DNA from: Paludibacteraceae bacterium
Lineage (GTDB): Bacteria; Bacteroidota; Bacteroidia; Bacteroidales; Paludibacteraceae
Direction: 5' to 3'
DNA: 30,500 nucleotides
Assembly (NCBI GenBank): GCA_017550055.1
Contig: JAFYMM010000160.1
Span: 1-30,500, forward strand
Both the position numbers and the translations under genes were made by a program. The notes beneath the pieces were generated by a model. That model did no database searches and was not told where the DNA came from. It was given only the letters and a program-made list of their open reading frames with translations. Positions 1 through 6,316 of the stretch are shown in pieces (the stretch's first letter is position 1; each line of letters starts with the position of its first letter).

Positions 1-968
1 CCGATGGTTTCGGCAATTTTTAGTCCGTCGGTGCCTTCGGTGATGCCCCAAACGCGTTCGCCATATTGGAGAATTTTGTTGCGTTTTTGTTCGCTAAGGA
101 CAGTCATAGTGGCAGGGAGCACTACGGCAAGAGATTCGCCATGTGTAACGCCATGAAGCGCTGTGAGCTCGTGACCGATGTTGTGAGTTGCCCAGTCTTG
201 AGGCACGCCCATAGAGATGAAGCGGTTGAGCGCCATAGTGGCACAGAACATATATTGCGACATGAGGTCGTAGTCGCGAGGGTTTTCTTGGATTTGCGGT
301 GCGATTTCGATGAGAGTTTGGAGAATGCCTTCAGCCCAACGGTCGATGAGTGGGTTGATGTTGGTGTCGGTGAGGTATTGCTCCATAACATGCACGAAAG
401 AGTCGGCAATGCCACAAGCGACTTGATATGGTGGAATAGAGTAGGTTACCTCTGGGTCGAGGATAGAGAATTGTGGGTGATAAGAGTAGAAAGCAAACTT
501 CTCTTTAGTAGCGAGATTGGAGATTACGGCACCATTGTTCATCTCGGAACCAGTGGCAGGCATAGTCATTACAGAGGCAAAAGGGATTGCACCGTTGACT
601 TTTTTAGGGTCGCGCACGAGTTCCCAAGCGTCGCCATCGTAGCAGATAGCGCAGGCGATTAGTTTAGTGCCATCGAGAGTAGAGCCACCACCTACGGCAA
701 TGATGAATTCGACGTTTTCGGCCTTGCCGAGTTCGATAGCACGGCGAAGAGTTTCGACTTTAGGGTTAGGTTCGATGCCCCAAAATTCGACGATTTCATG
801 GCCTTTGAGGGCATTGATGACTTGGTCGTAAACGCCATTTTGTTTGACACTACCACCACCGAATGTGAGCATTATTTTGGTAGGACGAGAGAATTGGTTT
901 TCGATTTTGGCGATTGAGCCTTTTCCGAAGATTAGTTTTGTTGGGTTTTGAAATTCGAAATTAAGCAT
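1..968 (-). CDS. Iron-containing alcohol dehydrogenase, YqhD/BdhA-like (3' end beyond window)
   Basis: Reduces aldehydes or oxidises alcohols with NAD(P)H in the cytoplasm. About 322 residues are visible of the roughly 385 usual for the family; the C-terminus lies beyond base 1. The start ATG (966-968) gives MLNFEFQNPTKLIFGKG, the normal family N-terminus. Visible motifs are the nucleotide-binding GGGS near residues 37-40, GGGSTLDGTK at 93-102, ATGSE at 138-142, and the predicted metal ligands Asp189, His193, His262 and His276 (D-x3-H and H-x13-H, as in YqhD). The HELTALHG stretch is typical of the YqhD/butanol dehydrogenase branch rather than the FucO branch. It lies 207 bp downstream of the ABC exporter on the same strand and probably has its own promoter, since a TAACTTTG (-7-like) sits at 1020-1027. 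The physiological substrate cannot be told from sequence. Confidence 0.92.
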   Translation of the reverse strand, partial: MLNFEFQNPTKLIFGKGSIAKIENQFSRPTKIMLTFGGGSVKQNGVYDQVINALKGHEIVEFWGIEPNPKVETLRRAIELGKAENVEFIIAVGGGSTLDGTKLIACAICYDGDAWELVRDPKKVNGAIPFASVMTMPATGSEMNNGAVISNLATKEKFAFYSYHPQFSILDPEVTYSIPPYQVACGIADSFVHVMEQYLTDTNINPLIDRWAEGILQTLIEIAPQIQENPRDYDLMSQYMFCATMALNRFISMGVPQDWATHNIGHELTALHGVTHGESLAVVLPATMTVLSEQKRNKILQYGERVWGITEGTDGLKIAETI

Positions 969-1019
969 AGTATTAGATTTTTATTAGTGATTTTTGTTTG
1001 AGAGGGTTTACTGAAATAA

Positions 1020-1027
1020 CAAAGTTA
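1020..1027 (-). promoter_or_regulatory. Possible -7 box (TAACTTTG) for the alcohol dehydrogenase
   Basis: On the minus strand this reads TAACTTTG, which fits the Bacteroidota -7 consensus TAnnTTTG and lies about 50 bases before the ATG at 968. No clear TTTG occurs 19-21 bases upstream, so the call is weak. The rest of the 207-bp gap (969-1175) holds a small AT-rich hairpin (1096-1103 with 1106-1113) that might weakly terminate the exporter transcript; I see no gene in it. Confidence 0.35.
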
Positions 1028-1175
1028 CTTCTTTGTAGGGATTTTTAGACAGAATGACATAAGGACATAATTACTTCATTTTATATATACCTTGCTGAAA
1101 AACAAGTTTTTCATCTTGGCAAAAGAATGACATATTTGCCATTCGGATATATTTTTACTTTGCATATATTTTTAT

Positions 1176-3005
1176 TTAAATGTTTTGCATGTCGTAGAGT
1201 TTTTTGTATTGGCCGTTGAGGGCGATGAGTTGGTCGTGGGTGCCTTGTTCGATGATTTCGCCATCGTGGAGTACGCAGATGAGGTCGGCTGATTTAATGG
1301 TAGATAGGCGGTGGGCAATGACGATGGCTGTGCGATTTTGCATGAGATGTTCGATGGCATCTTGTACGAGGCGTTCGGACTCGGTGTCGAGAGCAGAAGT
1401 GGCTTCGTCGAGGATTAGGATAGGCGGATTTTTGAGTATTGCACGAGCAATAGATATGCGTTGGCGTTGACCGCCAGAGAGGCGAGAGCCACGGTCGCCT
1501 ATGTTGGTCTGATAGCCATCGGGTGTAGCCATGATGAAATCGTGGGCATTGGCAATGCGAGCTGCTTGTTCGACCTCGGATTGTGTAGCATGTTCGACAC
1601 CGAAAGTTATGTTGTTATATATTGTGTCGTTGAAGAGGATAGCCTCTTGGTTGACATTGCCCATGAGATAACGTAGGTCGCGGATTTTTAGTTGTTTTAT
1701 GTCTGTGCCATCGATAGAGATAGAGCCTTCGGCGGTGTCGTAGAAACGAGGGATGAGGTCGGCAAGAGTAGATTTTCCCGAGCCTGACTGACCAACGAGA
1801 GCAATGGTTTGACCCTTGCGGATTGTGAGGTTGACATTGCGTAGCACCCAATCGTTAGCATAGCGGAATGATACGTTGTGGAACTGTATTTCGTTGTTGA
1901 AAGAGCTGATAGATTGAGGGTTTTGCGTTTCGACGATTGGGTTCTGAGCGTCGAGGATTGCGTCGATGCGTTGGAGCGAAGCCATGCCCTTTTGGATGCT
2001 ATAGCCAGCGCGAGAAAGCTCCTTGAAAGGATTGATGATAGAGTAGAAGATGACAAGATAGTAGATAAATTCGGGCGCAGTGATGCCACCATTGCCCGAT
2101 AGGATGAGATAGCCACCATACCAGAGGAGAATGGCAATGACGGCAGTGCCGAGAAATTCGCTGACAGGGTGGGCAAGGAAATAGCGAGTGTGTATGCGAT
2201 TGAACGTGTGGCGGATAGACTCGTTGAGAGAGTGGAAGCGGTGGTTTAGTTTTGCTTCGGCATTGAAAGCCTTGATGATGCGTAGTCCGCCGAGAGTCTC
2301 TTCGATTTGAGCAATAAGTTCGCCCGAGAGTTGCTGTCCGAGAAGCGATTTGCGTTTGAGCGATTTGCCTATGCGCCCGATGAGCAATCCGCTGATTGGC
2401 AATAGAATTAGCACGAATATAGTAAGTCGCCAACTCATAGTGAATAGCACGATGAGGTAGAGGAGAATCATTATAGGATTTTTGAAAATAGTCTCGAGCG
2501 AGGCAATGATTGAGGCCTCGATTTCCACCACGTCGTTGGTCATACGGCTGATGATGTCGCCCTTTTTCTCGTGGGAGAAGTAGCCGAGATGGAGCGATGT
2601 GATTTTGTGGTAGATGGTGTTGCGAATGTCGCGCAAGATGCCAGTGCGGATAGGCACGAGCGAAGCCGAGGCAAGAAAAGCCGAGAGCGTTTTGAGCAGA
2701 GTCATCACGATGAGATATATGCCTAACAGCATGAGGGCGGTGGATGCACCGTGTTGATTTATAAGCGATTCGATGTAGGCGTATATGTTGTTTTTCGCTA
2801 TGTCGAGGAATGATTCGAGAGAAGTGATTTGCGAGAAAGGGATGTGGCTATGGGCGTTGGAATCCATGCCGAAGAGGATTTGCAAAATCGGTATGATTGA
2901 AGCAAACGAGAATAGATTGAATATGGCAGTGATGAGGTTGAGCAATATGTTGGCAACCACATACCACCTATATGGAGAGAGAAAACGTCGGAATAGCGAA
3001 AACAT
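1176..3005 (-). CDS. MsbA-like ABC exporter, fused permease and ATPase
   Basis: A 609-residue half-transporter expected to work as a homodimer in the inner membrane and to export a lipid, lipid-linked or hydrophobic substrate. Residues 1 to about 340 carry the type I exporter membrane domain with six hydrophobic segments and the EEtLgGLRiIKAFnAE coupling-helix region near 235-250. The ATPase domain follows: Walker A GQSGSGKST at 405-413, Q-loop Gln453, signature LSGGQ at 509-513, Walker B ILILDE at 529-534, D-loop SALD, and H-loop His565. All catalytic residues are present and the length is normal. It is divergent from dnaX; the minus-strand promoter at 3072-3102 probably drives it. MsbA-type lipid A flippases are the closest well-known relatives, but the substrate cannot be assigned from sequence, so no symbol is given. 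Confidence 0.93.
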   Translation of the reverse strand: MFSLFRRFLSPYRWYVVANILLNLITAIFNLFSFASIIPILQILFGMDSNAHSHIPFSQITSLESFLDIAKNNIYAYIESLINQHGASTALMLLGIYLIVMTLLKTLSAFLASASLVPIRTGILRDIRNTIYHKITSLHLGYFSHEKKGDIISRMTNDVVEIEASIIASLETIFKNPIMILLYLIVLFTMSWRLTIFVLILLPISGLLIGRIGKSLKRKSLLGQQLSGELIAQIEETLGGLRIIKAFNAEAKLNHRFHSLNESIRHTFNRIHTRYFLAHPVSEFLGTAVIAILLWYGGYLILSGNGGITAPEFIYYLVIFYSIINPFKELSRAGYSIQKGMASLQRIDAILDAQNPIVETQNPQSISSFNNEIQFHNVSFRYANDWVLRNVNLTIRKGQTIALVGQSGSGKSTLADLIPRFYDTAEGSISIDGTDIKQLKIRDLRYLMGNVNQEAILFNDTIYNNITFGVEHATQSEVEQAARIANAHDFIMATPDGYQTNIGDRGSRLSGGQRQRISIARAILKNPPILILDEATSALDTESERLVQDAIEHLMQNRTAIVIAHRLSTIKSADLICVLHDGEIIEQGTHDQLIALNGQYKKLYDMQNI

Positions 3006-3010
3006 AATTT

Positions 3011-3050
3011 AATGAGGAATGAGGAGTTAGGAATGAGGATTGAATAAATA
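3011..3050. repeat. Degenerate short-word repeat (aatgagga words)
   Basis: The exporter leader contains several near-copies of the word AATGAGGA separated by a few bases. The same AATGAGGAATGAGG string recurs at 5203-5216 in another intergenic region. These are non-coding, low-complexity word repeats rather than exact tandem repeats. Confidence 0.55.
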
Positions 3051-3071
3051 GCAACATAGTGAATAGTTGTG

Positions 3072-3102
3072 CAAAGGTAATAAAAAATGCACAATGCACA
3101 AA
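3072..3102 (-). promoter_or_regulatory. Promoter for the ABC exporter (TTTG-N19-TACCTTTG)
   Basis: On the minus strand a TTTG (3099-3102) is followed after 19 bases by TACCTTTG (3072-3079), an exact match to the Bacteroidota primary-sigma consensus. Transcription would start near 3065-3068, giving a leader of about 60 bases. The -33 element lies inside a repeat of the words TTTGTGC and ATTGTGC (3086-3115). Confidence 0.6.
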
Positions 3103-3117
3103 GCACAAAGCACAATT
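3086..3117. repeat. Short-word repeat (GCACAA/GCACAAA) carrying a -33 element
   Basis: Four imperfect copies of a 7-base word (GCACAAT or GCACAAA) lie in tandem between the divergent exporter and dnaX genes. A closely similar block with most GCAC replaced by GTAT/GTAC lies in the divergent region at 17582-17605, also just upstream of a TACCTTTG. Related words encode the signal-peptide core of the genes at 8660-10825 and 19348-20304. Confidence 0.6.
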
Positions 3118-3132
3118 TTTTTCGATTTTAAG

Positions 3133-3164
3133 TTGGATTGTTTCGATTTTTTTTCTTATCTTTG
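3133..3164 (+). promoter_or_regulatory. Probable promoter for dnaX (TTGG-N20-TATCTTTG)
   Basis: TATCTTTG at 3157-3164 matches TAnnTTTG, with a partial -33 element TTGG at 3133-3136 and 20 bases between. The predicted start near 3170 gives a leader of about 30 bases to the ATG at 3202 and lies downstream of an alternative ATG at 3067, which argues against that longer start. Confidence 0.5.
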
Positions 3165-3201
3165 CATGTTTTTAGTAGATAGGCATAATACTATTATAAT
3201 T

Positions 3202-4989
3202 ATGGAACAATATATTGTATCGGCGCGTAAGTATCGTCCGCAGACGTTTATGTCGGTGGTAGGTCAGGCTGCGTTGACTGCAACGTTAAAGAATGCGATA
3301 GCCAACAAGCATTTGGCTCATGCGTATTTGTTTTGCGGTCCGCGTGGAGTGGGCAAGACCACATGTGCGCGTATATTTGCAAAGACAATCAACTGCTTGA
3401 ATCCTACGGCACAAGGCGAGGCATGCAACGAGTGTGAATCGTGTCGAGCATTCAACGAGCAGCGTTCGTTCAACATTCATGAACTGGATGCTGCGTCGAA
3501 TAACTCGGTAGATGACATCCGTAATCTAGTTGACCAAGTGCGTATTCCGCCTCAAATCGGCAAATATAGCGTTTATATAGTCGATGAGGTGCATATGTTG
3601 TCGGCGGCGGCGTTCAATGCCTTTTTGAAGACATTGGAGGAGCCACCTACGCATGCTATATTTATACTTGCAACGACCGAGAAACACAAGATTATACCAA
3701 CCATTTTGTCGCGTTGTCAGATATATGATTTCAATCGTATAACAATCAACGACACAGTGGCGCACTTGCAGTATGTGGCGAAGAATGAGGGCGTTGATGC
3801 CGAAGAGATGGCACTGAACGTGATAGCACAAAAAGCCGACGGAGCGATGCGCGATGCATTGTCGATATTCGACCAAGTGGTGAGTTTTTGTGGCAATAAG
3901 ATTACGTATCAAGGCGTTATCTCCAATTTGAACGTATTGGACTACGACTACTATTTCCGTTTGGTAGATGCCCTGTTGGGCAACCGAGTGCCAGAGGCAT
4001 TGATGATATTCGATGAGGTGTTGAGCAAAGGATTCGAAGGTCAGCATTTCGTTGGAGGCTTGTCGTCGCATTTGCGTGATTTGATGGTTAGTCGCGACGA
4101 GATGACATTGCCATTATTGGAAGTAGGCGAATTGGTAGCCGAAAAATATAAAGAACAAGCCAAACGATGCGAAAATTGGTGGTTGTATAAGGCGTTGGAG
4201 TATGCCAACGATTGCGATTTAGCGTATCGTGCGAGTCGTAACAAGAGGTTGTTGGTCGAGGTGATGTTGATTCGAGTGTCAGGATTGATAGCAGGAGGCA
4301 TACAACCAAAAAAAGCTGAACCGGAGTTGCCATTAATGACTGTTGAGTCAACTTCGGGAGAACAAAAAAACAGTCAACAGTCAGTAGTTAATAGTCAACA
4401 GGTGGCGGTTGGTAGTCAACAGGTGGCAGTTGGTAGTCAACAAGTGGCGGTTGGGGCGCAATCGGTAGCGAGTGGACATACGCCAATTGTGGTGCAAAAG
4501 CCTAAGGTAGTAACAGTTTCGTTGAAACCTACGCCTGCGCCAGTTGTGCCACAAGAGTCCGTGCCAGCGTCGGTTGTCGATGAAGGCGAGGCAATGTCTG
4601 ATGTCGTTGTAAATCAAGAAGTAAAGCAACGCAGTTTTACGAATGATGAACTATTGCAAGCATGGCGCATGTATGCCAAGAAGATAGAAGGCGAGTTGCA
4701 CACATTCAACACGATGATGAACTTCTTGCCAGAGCGCAATGGCGAAACATCAATCATCGTCAAGTTGATAAACACCATGCAACTCGATGCCTTGAGCCGA
4801 CACAAACGCACGTTAGAGATGTTTTTGGCAAACGAGTTGGGTAATAGTGGCATTGTCGTGAATTTCTTAGTAGAGGAGCAAGTTGCGCGTCCGATGTTTT
4901 TCACTGCCGATGAAAAATTCAAGCACATGCAAGAGATAAATCCCGATTTCAAGCTTCTGAAGAGTGAATTAGGGTTGGAGATTGTGTGA
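3202..4989 (+). CDS. dnaX: DNA polymerase III subunits gamma/tau
   Basis: A 595-residue AAA+ clamp-loader subunit of the replicative polymerase. The start at 3202 gives MEQYIVSARKYRPQTF, the conserved N-terminus; a longer frame begins at 3067 but includes the promoter and repeat. Walker A GPRGVGKT lies at 46-53, zinc-binding Cys65, Cys75, Cys78 and Cys81, Walker B with VDEVH at 127-131, sensor 1 ATTE at 157-160 and the arginine-finger SRC at 170-172. Domain III ends near residue 368. A low-complexity linker follows (about 372-465) with three copies of SQQVAVG at 398-418, then a tau-like C-terminal domain. Between domain III and the linker, codons for Pro369-Lys370-Lys371 contain a candidate -1 frameshift heptamer that would give a 372-residue gamma-like product (see separate entry). 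A strong terminator follows the stop. Confidence 0.96.
   Translation: MEQYIVSARKYRPQTFMSVVGQAALTATLKNAIANKHLAHAYLFCGPRGVGKTTCARIFAKTINCLNPTAQGEACNECESCRAFNEQRSFNIHELDAASNNSVDDIRNLVDQVRIPPQIGKYSVYIVDEVHMLSAAAFNAFLKTLEEPPTHAIFILATTEKHKIIPTILSRCQIYDFNRITINDTVAHLQYVAKNEGVDAEEMALNVIAQKADGAMRDALSIFDQVVSFCGNKITYQGVISNLNVLDYDYYFRLVDALLGNRVPEALMIFDEVLSKGFEGQHFVGGLSSHLRDLMVSRDEMTLPLLEVGELVAEKYKEQAKRCENWWLYKALEYANDCDLAYRASRNKRLLVEVMLIRVSGLIAGGIQPKKAEPELPLMTVESTSGEQKNSQQSVVNSQQVAVGSQQVAVGSQQVAVGAQSVASGHTPIVVQKPKVVTVSLKPTPAPVVPQESVPASVVDEGEAMSDVVVNQEVKQRSFTNDELLQAWRMYAKKIEGELHTFNTMMNFLPERNGETSIIVKLINTMQLDALSRHKRTLEMFLANELGNSGIVVNFLVEEQVARPMFFTADEKFKHMQEINPDFKLLKSELGLEIV
4293..4357 (+). promoter_or_regulatory. 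Candidate programmed -1 frameshift signal in dnaX
   Basis: Three elements lie in the order and spacing of the E. coli dnaX signal. AGGAGG, Shine-Dalgarno-like, is at 4293-4298. Nine bases later comes A AAA AAA at 4308-4314, in register with the dnaX frame (codons CCA AAA AAA GCT). Six bases after that, 4321-4329 can pair with 4349-4357 in a 9-bp stem with one G-U pair and a 19-nt loop. After a -1 slip the next codons are AGC TGA, so translation ends one residue later and would give 372 residues comprising domains I-III. The elements are seen directly; their function is inferred by analogy. Confidence 0.6.
4393..4455 (+). repeat. Three tandem 21-bp repeats inside dnaX
   Basis: Three 21-bp units (4393-4413, 4414-4434, 4435-4455) begin AGTCAACA and differ at only a few positions; each encodes SQQVAVG. 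A further AGTCAACAG occurs at 4372-4380. The same AGTCAAC word is repeated in the 5' part of sprA near 21646-21668. The unit keeps the reading frame and sits in the disordered linker between the clamp-loader core and the tau tail. Confidence 0.8.
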
Positions 4990-5011
4990 TGCGTCCGCTA
5001 AATATAAAGAT

Positions 5012-5047
5012 AAAAGACAAGAGATTTTTTTCTCTTGTCTTTTTTTT
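5012..5047 (+). terminator. Rho-independent terminator of dnaX
   Basis: A perfect 13-bp stem (5012-5024 with 5031-5043) with a six-base T loop runs into a T tract ending at 5047, 22 bases after the dnaX stop codon. The A-rich 5' arm means it could also act weakly in the other direction. Confidence 0.85.
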
Positions 5048-5273
5048 GTTGATGCTTCGCTCGATTACTCGATGCGAATATAGTGCTTTGGGGGATTGTT
5101 GACATGAGAATAGAGGAGTTTTTTTGCAAAGTTACGACATTTGGGATGTATGCTGTAGGTTTGGGTAGGTTTAAGTTGGAAATGTAGGTTTATTCTTAAA
5201 AAAATGAGGAATGAGGCGATTGGGCTAATTAGTCGAATTAGTCCGATTGGTCGATTTGGATTTTTTGTGGGTG

Positions 5274-5448
5274 AATACACACTCTCATTGTGTATTCTTT
5301 AAGTCGGTTTACTCCTTTTTAGATCGTGAATAGACTAATATCCAACAAAATAAATAATATTTCTTTTGTTTTCGTTAAAATGGCGGTTTTCTTCGGTGCA
5401 GGTTGCTTGAGGGTATTTAGAGGGTAGTACACAATGAGAGTGTGTATT
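5274..5448. repeat. Perfect 21-bp inverted repeat enclosing 133 bp
   Basis: The arm at 5274-5294 is the exact reverse complement of 5428-5448. Each arm can itself fold: AATACACA at 5274-5281 pairs with TGTGTATT at 5289-5296, and TACACA at 5428-5433 pairs with TGTGTA at 5441-5446. The enclosed bases are AT-rich and non-coding. It could be a miniature inverted-repeat element or a pair of copies of a dispersed palindromic repeat; no target-site duplication is obvious. Confidence 0.7.
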
Positions 5449-5622
5449 TTTTTCGGCATATTTTGACTTTTGAAATGAACTAATCAGTTGGAAATTTCTT
5501 AAAATTTGTTTAATATGTCGTAGAGTTTGCGCTTCGGAAATTGATTTTTATAGTTTTGATGGTCAATGTAGGTACGTAACCTGCTACGTTCGATGAACAG
5601 AAAGGGCAAAATTTATTGATTT

Positions 5623-5662
5623 TCGGTCTTGCGACCGAGGGGACACAGCACGTCGTGTCCCT
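5623..5662. repeat. REP-like two-hairpin element, copy A
   Basis: Two adjacent palindromes are seen: TCGGTC/GACCGA (5623-5628 with 5633-5638, 4-nt loop) and GGGACAC/GTGTCCC (5640-5646 with 5655-5661, 8-nt loop). Read on the minus strand it starts GTAGGGAC, as does the element at 29751-29793, which has the same hairpin order. The two are probably members of one dispersed intergenic family. Confidence 0.6.
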
Positions 5663-5757
5663 ACAATAATTGTATATTACACCCTCTGGCTGTGCGATAT
5701 CTCTGCGACCACTATTGCATCGACTTGCCAGATGAGAAGAAATAAGTACCCATGAAA

Positions 5758-5783
5758 AAAGGCTACCTTGTGGGGTAGCCTTT
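5758..5783 (-). terminator. Terminator of the permease/ROK/DUF695 operon
   Basis: A perfect 10-bp stem (5758-5767 with 5774-5783, 6-nt loop), GC-rich in its core, is followed on the minus strand by a run of T. It starts six bases beyond the stop codon of the DUF695-like gene. The plus-strand side is also T-rich, so it may stop transcripts from both directions. Confidence 0.85.
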
Positions 5784-5788
5784 ATAAT

Positions 5789-6229
5789 TTACTCTTCGTC
5801 GATGAATTGTTTGATTTCGGACATTTCTTGGTATTCGTTCCAATCTGGGTCGTTTTCGACGTAGAGGGTGATTGGGAGTTGCGGGAATGGAGCAAGGGCT
5901 TCGTTGAGGCGTTCGCCAAAGACACGCGATGTGCGAGCGTAGAAGACAAGGGTGCGCTCGCCTGTGCCTGTGTACATGCCTGTGAGGATGGCGAGTTTGT
6001 CTTTTTCGACCGCAAGGCGTAGGGCTTCGACCACTTGTTCCATCAGTTCGCCATCGGCATCGGATGGCATACCGTTGTGGTGGGAGTCGTATTTCCAATA
6101 GATTTCGACACGTTCTTTGAATTTGCCAGAAAGGCGAAATTCGTCCATGTCGTCGCGTCCTGTTATGAAGATAGGCATGCCATTGTCGGCCTCTGCCATG
6201 GTGCTAAACCAATTGTCTGTTAGTTTCAT
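5789..6229 (-). CDS. DUF695-like cytoplasmic protein
   Basis: A 146-residue acidic protein without a signal peptide or membrane segment. The start at 6229 gives MKLTDNWFSTMAEADNG. Sequence near the N-terminus (NGMPIFITGRDDMDEF), a central EIYWKYDSHHNGMP strand, a GERTLVFYART segment near residue 90-100 and the C-terminal YVENDPDWNEYQEM resemble the DUF695 family, whose members often carry a D-P-x-W-x-x-Y ending. That family has no established function, and this is recognition by eye rather than by profile search. It is the last gene of the leftward group after the ROK kinase, separated by 87 bp that include a large imperfect inverted repeat, and it is followed at once by a terminator. A functional link with sugar metabolism is not shown. 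Confidence 0.8.
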   Translation of the reverse strand: MKLTDNWFSTMAEADNGMPIFITGRDDMDEFRLSGKFKERVEIYWKYDSHHNGMPSDADGELMEQVVEALRLAVEKDKLAILTGMYTGTGERTLVFYARTSRVFGERLNEALAPFPQLPITLYVENDPDWNEYQEMSEIKQFIDEE

Positions 6230-6231
6230 AA

Positions 6232-6316
6232 TAAATTTGAAATTTGAAAGTTAAAATTTGAAAGTTGATTGTAAAATATAATTTTCAAATTTCACATTTC
6301 AACTTTCAAATCTTAT
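6232..6316. repeat. Large imperfect inverted repeat of 'tttgaaa' words
   Basis: The gap between the ROK kinase stop and the DUF695-like start is built from words such as ATTTGAAAGTT on the left (6232-6270) and their complements AACTTTCAAAT on the right (6280-6312). The arms would form an imperfect stem of about 30 bp with a roughly 10-nt AT loop. In an mRNA it could slow decay or weaken expression of the downstream gene. Confidence 0.6.

Larger units (their letters stand above)
5048..5757. other. About 700 bases without a recognisable gene
   Basis: Reading frames here are short and show no domain or compositional sign of coding. The stretch contains the AATGAGG word repeat (5203-5216), runs of attagtc/gattggtc words to about 5262, a 21-bp inverted repeat (5274-5448), a possible orphan rightward promoter (5526-5558) and a two-hairpin element (5623-5662). 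It separates convergent dnaX and the DUF695-like gene and looks like a place where small repeats accumulate. Confidence 0.6.

Noticed and set aside
66..662. 198-residue plus-strand open frame
   Set aside because: It lies opposite the alcohol dehydrogenase, which has all its motifs; the plus frame shows no recognisable protein features.
1096..1113. Terminator after the ABC exporter
   Set aside because: An 8-bp AT-rich stem with a 2-nt loop and no proper T tract on the minus strand; too weak to list as a terminator.
3067..3201. Longer dnaX start with 45 extra N-terminal residues
   Set aside because: The extension covers the word repeat and the probable dnaX promoter; conserved DnaX sequence starts at the ATG at 3202.
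5065..5280. 71-residue minus-strand open frame in the large gap
   Set aside because: Its sequence follows the word repeats in this DNA, and it has no promoter, domain or conserved feature.
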